NCBI GenBank assembly: GCA_900660155.1
Contig: CABFPE010000516.1
Coordinates: 59,382-123,381, forward strand
Direction of reading: 5' to 3'
DNA from: Hofstenia miamia
Taxonomy: Eukaryota > Xenacoelomorpha > Acoela > Hofsteniidae
Length of the DNA stretch: 64,000 bases
The position numbers were made by a program, and so were the translations under genes. Below the pieces are notes generated by a model. The model ran no database searches, was not told the DNA's origin, and saw only the letters and a list, made by a program, of their open reading frames with translations. This document shows, piece after piece, positions 50,659 to 61,200 of this stretch. Every line of letters begins with the position of its first letter. Within the stretch, counting starts at the first letter, position 1.

Positions 50659-51120
50659 TAAAGCCAAACAAGGATGTACAGGAGCATGATCTTTATTTTT
50701 CAATTTTTAAAAGTTTAGTTGCCTTTATCTTGTTCCAATAACCAAAAACAATATGAGCTGGATTGGACAAGTTCAAGGCGTGCATTAGTGGATATGAATA
50801 CATTTCACCCAAAAAAGTATTTTTTCAATATAAAGATTTTGAATATCATATATTGAAATGATGTGCTCTTCGGCCTCATTGAAAATATAAATAATTACAG
50901 TACCGGCCATAATGGTTCAGACAACTAGCAATTTGACAAACTACCATCAATAACTTTAATTCTAAAACCTGAAATGAGTTCAAATTTGACACTAGTGAAG
51001 CTACATGTCTTATCTAACAGATTTTAAAATAATAAATCAGTTGGGTAAGCAAAACAAGAGTTGTAGTTGTAAACAAATACATTTTTAATGTGTCGTTTTT
51101 AAGGAGTATAATTAAACTTA

Positions 51121-51454
51121 ATATGAAAATATAGATATATTTCGACTTACAAAGTCATCGTCAGTTTCTTTGCAAATTATTCTCTAAATTTATTAGATTT
51201 TACAATAATAATTAAATTTTCTAAATTTTAAATAGTGGTAAGTTTAATTTATAAATATAGTCTTCTTTGATGTTCAAACTTGGTTGCAAGAATTTTATGA
51301 AAATGCTCTCATTTATTTTTAAATAGCTTGATCTTGATGTCTGATTTAATATTTTTGTTTCAAATTTTAGTCCGCATTTAATTAAATGATTCGATATACT
51401 AAAACTGGTTTTATGTTCCTTAATTCTTCTAGATAGTTGTCTACTAGAAAAAAC
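51121..51454 (-). mobile_element. Penelope-like element fragment, GIY-YIG endonuclease C-terminus
   Basis: The minus strand from about 51450 reads RQLSRRIKEHKTSFSISNHL then KCGLKFETKIL, INESIFIKFLQPSLNIKEDY, in the order found in the C-terminal half of the GIY-YIG domain of Penelope-like elements. Downstream, GATGACTTTGTAAGTCGAAA is the kind of motif that often follows the frame in this group. The left half of the domain and the RT are absent. Confidence 0.65.
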
Positions 51455-52033
51455 ATTATGCCCGGTACTGTATACTCGTATGAAACAAATTTAATTTTGC
51501 GGAGAACTTAACGAGCGAGGGTGCTGCTCTTATTATATTAGCTTAACAGAGTGAGCTCCCCATTGCACTCCTTGTTCTGCTCGAGTACGTAGTTGTTAGC
51601 AAGTTAGACAAGGCAAAGTCACTCACTATATGCAATATATCCACGGACGTGGGAACTTGTGATTCATCAGGCCAAAATCGATGTTCCAATAGATGTCAAG
51701 GCAAACATAATTTAATTTGTGATGAAGTGGATGAAGATGCAGGTGAAGTTGAGAACGAAGAAAATCAACTGAAGAGTTACGTTCTAAACCAAAATGAGTT
51801 GTCCATTTTTGAAAGTCCTGCTACTAAAACATTTTTCAAAATATATTTTTAGACGCAGATTTAAGTGACAGACACTTTCACATGGAAGGATGATGCTGGT
51901 TGCAAAGGTCGACTTGAAAGCACTGTAAAGACATTTGTTGTTAATGGGGTTGTTAAAAGAGGAGTCAATACTACAATAACATTCTCACAAAGTATGAAAC
52001 TGAAAAATGTTTAAAAAAGGAGTCGCATTATTT

Positions 52034-53197
52034 TTTAACACGTTTCGGCATGATACTGCCATTATCAAAAAGTTTCCCACTATAAAATTCAAAATAAATT
52101 CATCACTACATACATTTTTTACAATAACTTTGGTAGATTTGGTTTATATATTATATATATACTCATCTTTTTTGTTTGAGCTTTGTTTCTTTAATTCTAT
52201 ATAAATTGATTCCATGATACTTAGTTGAAAATTATCAATTGCATTGGACAAGAATTTATAAGTAAATTTCATATAACAGTTCTTTAGGTGATTACAGATG
52301 GTTGACTGATTTTTGCGTTCTTTAATTCTTGTTTGTGAATTTCTTGATGTCTTTCCAATGTATTTCCACCATAGTTGCAAATAATTGCATATACTATTTG
52401 GAAAGGTTTTCATTCTTGGTTTCGGTTTTAGTTTATTGGTGTTAAGTATAAATCCTATTTTTAAACATGGGGTGATTCTTTTCAGATATTTCTGCAATTT
52501 AATTGGATTGTATGCCTCGATATTAAATATTGTAATTTAATTATATAAATAATCACTTTGCTTGTTTTCAGTATCTTTAGTTTTTAGTAAGTTTTCTAGT
52601 TTTTCTTTTATAATTCTATCGAAAATATATGTTGGATATTCACTACGCCTTGATATATCTTTAATCTTTATGATTGATTTTTGAAGTTCTTCCTAATTCG
52701 TAAAATGTCGATATATCCAACCTTTGATCATAGATTTTGTATGCAGAGGGTACGGTTCAATGGTAGTTATTTACTTATTTTGAATCGTTCGCTTGTTGTA
52801 GTATGATGGCATAAATTTGTTCTTTTTCTTTCAATCTTTTGCTTTTCCATCCTCGATGGTAATTGGAATTGCAGAATCTAAAGAATTCAAGGAAGGAAAC
52901 ATATCTTTAATACTATGTTCTGATATATCCAGTGTATCATCAACATGTCGAGCATTGTAATGAAGTTTACAAATTATTTTAGCAATATTCACGTTTTCAC
53001 ATTCTGACATAAATATTTGCTAGTGTCGATCCAAGGCAAATTTGCATTGCAATACCACATATATATCTGTCGAAATTTGAACAAAAAATTGATGATAAAT
53101 TTGATTCAAACCTATTTCGAACATTTGCTGGGATTGCCAAGGATTGTCTACATATATTGATTTTAGAAGAAAAGAGAAATGGCCGAGATAAGCACAA
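52034..53197 (-). mobile_element. Penelope-like retroelement relic (RT and GIY-YIG parts)
   Basis: From the right, 53197-52997 ends GIAMQICLGSTLANIYVRM, matching the G-x-AMG-x-PL-x-P-x-LANI motif of Penelope-type RT. ARHVDDTLDI at about 52960-52930 is the catalytic Y/H-VDD box. 52497-52144 holds YIGKTSRNSQTRIKERK, then a histidine spacer and MESIYIELKKQS, the GIY-YIG endonuclease that is diagnostic of this group. About 52035-52065 inverted reads GGCAGTATCATGCCGAAACG, a usual trailing motif. Several breaks; inactive. Confidence 0.82.
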
Positions 53198-53296
53198 TGT
53201 TCTACTTTTAAAAAGGATAAGTTGTTTTCAAAATCAAGCCATTTGAGACACGCCTTGCTGAAATTTTGCAAAATTTGCGAAATGTCAAAGTTCATA

Positions 53297-53700
53297 AAAT
53301 TTGGGCCAGAGCCAAGGAGCCGAGCGTTTTCCTCGCAGCTGGTGCAACATTTAAAATGCTGGCGGAGCAGGAGCTGAATCCGTAGCCAGATATTTATCGA
53401 GCAGCCCCAGATCCAAAGAATTTGTGAAAGCCTTTTTTATTAGTTGATTTTCGTTCCTTATAGAGCTTTGATGTTACAAAAAATTCTTGGAAATTTAAAA
53501 AAATCGCTAAAGTTTGAAAAAATGAATAACTGCAAGTTTTTGTATTTGTGAATGTTGTAGTCCAGATCATAGTTGAGTTGGAACGGGAACTGGAGCCATT
53601 GGTATTCAACCACTCCGGAGTTGGGACTAAATTTTGATAAGAATTTGCTCTGGAGTTTGAGCTGGAGCAGCTTCATATTTGGGCCTGTTTCTAATCCCCG
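53297..53700. mobile_element. Possible hAT-like end region with GGAGCTGGAGC words
   Basis: GC-richer than its surroundings. Has repeated GGAGC, GCTGGAGC and GAGCCAAGGAGCCGAG words in opposite orientation at its two sides, beside GGGCCAGAGC at the left and GGGCCTG at the right. No target duplication found. It abuts the Penelope-like relic. Confidence 0.3.
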
Positions 53701-54338
53701 CATAACAATATCTATTGTTGATGGCTATCCTAATGTATGCAGTGTTCTAATAAAAACCTTTTAGATACGAATTATTTTGCATTGCCTTAAACCAGTCCTC
53801 TTTGTTCTCATTCAATTTAGATACTTTCTTTGGTATCAGAACACATATGCAGGGCACTTTTTTATTTTAAGTTCCAAAATATTATTAAACAAATACTTTA
53901 AAGATTCTTTGTTAATTTGTTCTTCCACACGGATCTCTGAAATGATACAGAGATCAATGCCAAAGATGTGAAAATTGAAATAAAATCAAAGAACTAGTCA
54001 TTTCTTATAGGCGGCTGTTACAAGCGCGCGTGTCTTGCTGACGGATGGCTAGTTTTGCTTCACATGCGTGTGTAACAGGTGGACGCGTTTTGCGCGACTG
54101 TAAGCATGACGGATTTTCTCGAACGCTGCCTGCATGGTTTCACTGACGGATATCTGCCTTATATCAAAGTGAAACACCGCATTGTACGCTACCATAGCAT
54201 GCACGAAATGATTTCGCCTCAGTATAAAAGCCCGATGCACAACGTCAATGTCGAATAGCCATAGGCGAAGGGGGATTGAGTATACCTGCAGGTAGGGTGT
54301 CGGTCGGGTACAGGTCCATTTGCACATTCTTTGCATTA

Positions 54339-54479
54339 GACCACGGTTAGACTATGTGATTAGTCACGCGTGATCTGTCACATTTTGGTAAAATCGCACG
54401 TCTAGCCACCGAGATACTTAGCGATGTGACGTGATTTTGTAACTTTTCTTGCTACCAATCACGTAGTCTAACCATAGCC
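54339..54479. mobile_element. PIF/Harbinger-like MITE, 141 bp, TTA target duplication
   Basis: The left end reads GACCACGGTTAGACTATGTG then ATTAGT; the right end is its inverse, ACCAATCACGTAGTCTAACC then ATAGCC. TTA flanks both sides (54336-54338, 54480-54482), matching the 3-bp TWA target of PIF/Harbinger. No coding capacity. A partial match lies at 10770-10795. Confidence 0.72.
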
Positions 54480-54815
54480 TTACAAAAAATTTAAAATCCA
54501 AATATGAGCAACAAAACCACTCTTCAACTATTTTATCACCATAGTTTAGAAGTATTTATTGAGATCTTGTATTAATTAGGTTCGCGCAAATTCCCTATTT
54601 TTGTACTCGGCCAGCTGCAGATTATAATTTATGTTTTCTAAACCTGCAAGTCTGGTCGGGTCGAAAGTTTATACTAACCGGTTCCAAGTATGGGAACAAT
54701 TTCTTGAGATTTCAGTGACGGGTAAACAAGAGCTGTCTGACGAAACCCGTAGCGCAAACACATACTTGACTAACCTGTAAAAGTTTTTACTACTTTCTAG
54801 ATAAATATTTACAAT

Positions 54816-54818
54816 TAA

Positions 54819-54867
<49 letters not shown>
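54816..54867. repeat. (TA)n tract ending at a single N
   Basis: TA repeat interrupted by TGTA. The N at 54868 lies between it and the GPCR coding fragment, so the join may be artificial. Confidence 0.9.
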
Positions 54868-54868
54868 N

Positions 54869-55045
54869 GTGTGTTTTCGCTTAAATATTTTTAATGTTGA
54901 TGTTGACACGTGGTATTTCAATGCTGTGATCATTTTAGCTTTTACCAACTCATGCATGAACCCGTTTCTTTATGCTCTTCAAAGTAAACATTTTAAAAAA
55001 GCGTTTTTCGGTATTTTAACTTGTCAAAATTACAAAAGTAAATAA
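54869..55045 (+). CDS. Rhodopsin-like GPCR, last exon or fragment (TM7 and tail)
   Basis: 58 codons to TAA: RLNIFNVDVDTWYFNAVIIL then AFTNSCMNPFLYALQSKHFK, KAFFGILTCQNYKSK. NPFLY within NSCMNPFLYAL is the NPxxY motif of class A receptor helix 7. It is preceded by an extracellular-loop-like stretch and followed by the amphipathic helix 8 (F-x-KAF). The 15-20 residue tail is short. Helix 6 is not found upstream. The fragment starts at a single N and a (TA)n tract, so either its splice acceptor is hidden by the N or the preceding sequence is misjoined. The ligand class cannot be told from this piece. It could be a pseudogene remnant, but the frame is clean. Confidence 0.75.
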   Translation: MCFRLNIFNVDVDTWYFNAVIILAFTNSCMNPFLYALQSKHFKKAFFGILTCQNYKSK

Positions 55046-55162
55046 TTTTGAAAAGCTTTGAATTTTGAACGTTTGCATCCAGAATATTCTTTGTTGTATT
55101 ATATTTATCATCTATGAAAAATTGCTTCTTTCCTACAATACTTATTTTGAAGGGCTTGCATG

Positions 55163-55216
<54 letters not shown>

Positions 55217-58200
55217 ATATACAACATAGATGGTCTGGGTTTGTGCCACAATGGGTTTGATATTTCGGAAGCTAATAATTTGATACGATTTTTGCAACTT
55301 AAAGTTTGTTAGTACTAGCGCCAATATGCTTTGATAGTAAATCTTAATTGGTGCATTTTAATAATTACAAATTAGAAGAAATTTCAGATCCATAGGGAAC
55401 AATATTCATTAGGAAGCGACTCTGAAGGTCAGTGTTTTTCGTACCTCCTAGTTTTTAGTGCAGACGGGGGTGTAATCGGAATTAAGGTTGATTATTTTAT
55501 TTGTTTTTCATTAAAATAGAACCTTTGAGTTATAAAGGCGCTGAACACATTATTTTAGCCTTTATAGAAGCTCTGAATAGCTTAAGTGGATTATTACACT
55601 AAGTAAATGTGGGTTTAGATCACCCGATATGCCTTAGAGTGATTAATTAACTATTTTATTTTTTATACACTTACCACGTTATGAACATACATTTATAAAT
55701 TAATGAGCAAAAATGTGGTATATATATATATATATACACTTATAAATAGAATTTTAGGTAAGTCAACGTACAAATTTGCACGGGTAGGTGTGGGTAAGAA
55801 TTTTTTTTTAGGTTCAGATACGACACTAAGAACGCTCTACCAGTAGATCACTAATACATATAATAGAGAAGCAAATCGGGAAAATATTTTTCCGATAAAT
55901 TTTGGATTCCAAATGGCCTAAAAATTTGAAATCGGTGAGCTAGGTTGGTCGGAGCCTGCAAATAATGCCCTGGGAACTCGTTCAGTGTAGTCAGCCCATT
56001 TTCATTTCTAATACAAAATCCATATGCATTGAATATTTATAAAATCTATACAATAAATCTCCCAGGCAAAGCTTTTACTTGTAATATTTCAATAACACAC
56101 ATCGCATAGTCATTACTGTAAAATTTCCATCCTAGCAATAATGTATCAGAAGTATATTTTGTTTTAGAGAAAATGTAATGTGTTTTTAGTATTTATAAGT
56201 AATGTACTGCACATCTTTAAAAATATTACCATTCTTTAACACAGGTACATTTCTTATTAAAAATTCTGTTTGTGAGAAAAAACTTGATGATTTAAGTATA
56301 TTATAAGAAGGAAGGTTTTTAATGAACATAAAGAAGGTCAGCATAGTAATCGCTATGACGAGTTGTTTTGGAAAAGGATTGACCTATAAATGAAAAGCTT
56401 AGGTTTAGAAGAATCTTTCCTTGAAACATTTAATACTCATCTTGGTTAAGTGCATAGTTTTAGAAATGCATAATTTAAGTCAGTAAATACTAAGTTGGCG
56501 TAGTTAAGTACTTGAAAGTGTTTACAGGAGGCGCATTAGCATTGTTAATATTATCATTTAGAGCAGACAAACTATAATTATATAATTTTACTCTTAACCT
56601 TATCGCATACACTTTATGTATGAAGACATATTTTGACAATTTGTTGCAATTTCATGCTATACATTCAATTGGTAAATGTATTAATGCATTATCGCTGCTT
56701 GCATCATACACGAATAAGTGGCCTTATATTATATTCTGCTATAAGCCTTTTTTAAAGATGTTATTATAAAAAAAACAACCGTTTAAAAGTATTAATCAAT
56801 AACTGCATCACAACTATTGATTTTCTTGTAGGCAATAATATTTTCTGCAGTGTTTGTTTATTGTTCAAGTGATTGAGATATCCAGAGGTTTTCTAGTTTT
56901 ATGTGGAGCATTATAGGTGACACAAGGGCCAGATAGCCTACTATGACCGATAACAAGCAACTTTTCTCCATTCTATATATGTACATACAATTGCCTCATT
57001 TTGATGCCTTACTATGAATTTCTCAGTCATCTTATAGTAAGCTCTGATGTAGGCGTCATCAACTTATCGAATTGTAAACCGCAGTCGCTCATACTAAGCT
57101 TGCCATTTATCTGATTACTCAAAATAAGGGTGTGTAGAATTATTCCCAGATCAGATGCAAAACATTATCAAACGTTAGCCAGTCCTAAAATACATTATAT
57201 ACTTTAAATCTCTGAAATGTATGATTTAAGTTGCTAGTTTCTATTATATTATATATATTATATATTATATATAATTTATTGTATTCGTAGGTTATGGTTA
57301 ATAGAATCAAAAGCTTTCTGATTTATTCGAGAAATGTTTCCCCATAGTCCAGTAGCGTTTAGGTTGTTTAATCTTTTTCGAAATCTAAATAAGGTATTTT
57401 ATAATAGATAGCATCTACTTGAGCAGTCGGTTATATGATCATTTATACTCTCGAATATCTTGCCTTGTGTACGTGATTGAAATATATCGATACACTTGGC
57501 AAGTGATAGATCGTTTTAGATTATCCGGAAAACAATTATGTGTTAAGAAATTTAATAAAGATAAACTTTAAGGGACTTGCTCAAATGCTTGCAGTAATTT
57601 CAAAGGAAATTTTTGAAGGACCATGTGGTTTAAACTTAAAAATTAGTTTTTAAATTAGATAATTAGTTGTGAAACGGAAATTGAAAACTATCCTATTTAG
57701 ACTATATTTTGGCCTCATGGGTTCTGGATGAATACAAACAATCTGCTTACATTAAAATTAAAAATCAAAATACAATTAGATGCTTGTGTAGAATTATAGA
57801 AGTTATTCGAGGATTTTTGGTGTCTCTATCATAAAAAATTTTATACTCCTAAATTCAATGACCTATATTTAGCTAATAAAATCAATTTTATGATAATTCC
57901 TAAAGTATGGTTTCTACAATGAAAATAACCTCAAATTCGTTTCCAGCAGCTTCAAATTGACCAGAAACATGAAAAAAGTACTCAACTAAGAAAAAATATT
58001 TTTGTCTCACAGTGTAATTAAAGCGACCCTTACACATTCCTATTAGGTTAATAGATGTCTTTATTAATGATTAGACACTTCACAATCATCAGGAAGATTG
58101 CACTATTTTGATCTTCAATTTGAGAGTGACAATATGAAGTAAACATGGACCCGGACCCAACCCAATCGGAATATTTCTACCCGAACTCGACCTTACCCGA

Positions 58201-61200
58201 ACAAACCTGGAACCGGGCCCGGGCATGGAATTATTGGTAATCATGTATTCGTTTTTAGTGAATTCTTTTTATGCACAACAATTTTCTTATCAGTTCGAGA
58301 ACTTGCAATGTTTTTTATGCTATGGTTTTTACACATGGCAGTAATTCAAGTTTGCTATATCCAGTTTTGCTTGGTTTACATTTAATGCTTGAATTAACTA
58401 GTATTTTCTTGTTAGGACAACATCTGTCGAAACAAGGTTAAAGATAAAGATAAATAAACCTTATATATAAAATTGATACAGAATTAACACGATATTCAAT
58501 TTTCTTTTGAGAGATAGAATTAAAATAGTTAATATCATCAATACAATTGACATCGATTACTATCCATTTCGTAGTAATTTTTGGGGATGAATCAGACCTA
58601 CAAAACTTGATAGATGTTTTCAGTGGTCAGGAATGGATATTCAGAAGTGAAGTAATTTTTAACTTTGTTATTGTTCTCAGTTAACACATGTTAATCAAAT
58701 CAGTCAATATGCTGTTTGATAATGTGATCCTAGTAGGAAATGCTTTATTACCTAATTTTAGATTACGTGTCCTTAACTACTGTTAAAATCTTAATTGGTA
58801 ATCAGTAGTAAAATCATTGAGATTCCAATTTCTTTGATACTAAATCTCCATTTCCAGAACAAGCAAGTGATAACTCGTCGTAGTTGTCAAAGTTAATGCT
58901 TCCTTCCAATTAAGAAATGTAAACATAATTTGTATCTAAAAAAGAAAATTTTAAAACCTTTCGATTTTTAAAATCAAAAGTTGGAGTAAGCCATTGTGCA
59001 TGGTTGTCTTTATAGGGCATTAGCACTATATTGTGCTATTTTTGAAGTTTTCAAAACCTCATTCACCCTCATTGAAAAGGAATCAAGTTGAAACTATATG
59101 TAGTATATATATAGATGTAATTTAGTAAAAAAAATTCAAACAGATTGCTGTAATGGAGAAGTTATTCAAGGATTATAAGTGAATTTTTCATTTAAAATTT
59201 TACGAATTGTTTCCTTAGGCACGAAATGGTTAAAATACATTTTCGTATTGGTAATATATTACACACATTGTGCACTTATATGGAGAAATCGATAGTTACT
59301 TCGAAGGAATTAATATATTAATTTGAAGAATTGATTAGAAAATTTATCTTGAATTTAGACTCTAATGCTGTTTTTAATTGAATTAATATTTTTACAAACA
59401 TGCCGAACTTCTCCCGTCTTACTTTGGCAATATTGAATAAAAAGATTCCAGGGATCTAGCCCTACAGCAAAAATATGAAGCAAAAAATGGAAATATCATT
59501 TAAGGATTAAATATTTTAAATTGTGAAAATTTAGATTTTAAAGATCCATCGCAAGGATCTACTATTTGCAACAAGACAGTGAAATAATTTTCGAACCCAG
59601 GTCAAATTTAACATTAGTTGATCAATTTAAGAACATATGACATTTTTCAAAAAATATTCCAATAAAAAAATTTATTTAGAATTTACAAGATGTACAAATC
59701 AATAAAAATTTCGAGTAGAAAAAAGTCCTGTTATGCAATTATTTACTTTTTTGAGTCGCTATTATAAAGTTCCTTCGTTTATTTATTTTTGTGCCTCTAT
59801 ATTAATTAAGTAATTCTTATTTTTCGTTTTATATTTTTTTGATATTTGGCTACATTTCATATAGCCCTTGTACTTAAACGTGTTAGAGTAGGGGTCGTTT
59901 TGTAAATTCGATACATAATTGGTATTGTGGCGTTAGTGACATATTAGTCACCATAATAAAATTGCATGTATCTCTTGAAAATATTTAAGATTTCTGTTAT
60001 GTTATATTTTTTGAATATCTTGGTTCTACTTGATGTTTTTTAAGTTCAATCCTTTATTTGGCATTGGTATATCTCTTCACAATATGTAATTAATTAATTG
60101 CAATTTAGTAGATATATTACTGACATACACTAACATCTACTGCTTGAAAATCTCACTGAATAAAACCTAATATTCTTTAATTAGGCGTTGTTTAATATCT
60201 ACTGTGGATATTTGACCATCAAAATGCGGCAACCACATTTATAACTAAATTTTTGCACTAAAACTTGAAACGATCAACCAGAGTAGAGGATACATGAAAC
60301 TACCATTCTTAATAGTGCTGAATGCAAAGGCACCTTGAGAAATTTTTTTGTTTTTGCAAGTGTGATATTTTATAAACATGCTTTTGGTGAAAAAATATTA
60401 TATTTCCAATCAATTTCTTTTGGAAGAAATCTAATCAATTAATCGAAAGAGAGCAAGAGGATCAGATCTCCTTTTCTATCATTCGTTCTAGAATTTCTTA
60501 GTTTCTCGTGTGTAAAAACATATTGGCTTGAGTATTTTCTATCACTGTGAAATAATTTAAAATCAACATTTACCATATCAGTGATAGGAAGCATTTTTTT
60601 CAAATTAATCCAAATTTCAAAGCAGAGATATTATTTTTCAGATATTAATCAAAGATTTAGTTTGTGACAACGAAGTAACGATTTTATAGCAATAATCTAA
60701 AACAAATTACATATACATTCCTTAACTATAAGAACACTGGCATAACTAGAAGTTTGAAGTGTATGTAAAAATGTAAACTTCAAACAATTTCAAAACTGTA
60801 GTTCAACACGTGCTCTTATGTTCCTTTAAACAGAAAAAAACCTCTTTCAATTTTGTGGCTGGTCGGAATATTCTTATAATATGCTTTATACAATAATTAA
60901 CGCATTAAATTAATACAACACCCTGAATAAAAAATGTAATATTTAGCAATTTTAATTTTTTAAAATATGTAACTACTCTTACAAATAACTTGTTGCTTAA
61001 TGTATTCATAATAGGATTTACATATATCGTCCAGGTGCAGGGGGCGACATTAGACAGAGGGAGCGAAAAATATGTTCTATGAAACAAATATATAGAATTT
61101 AAGTCACATTTTATACATGTAGTCTACTTCGTGATGAAATTGTAATCGTAGCTTTTAAATTTTATGCAGAGGAATCTTGGCCTGCCGCATCCTATTATGC

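Noticed and set aside
58144-58228. GC-rich block with CATGGACCCGG and CCCGGGCATGG sides as a MITE
   Set aside because: The arms are short, G/C repeats dominate and no target duplication is visible; too weak to call.
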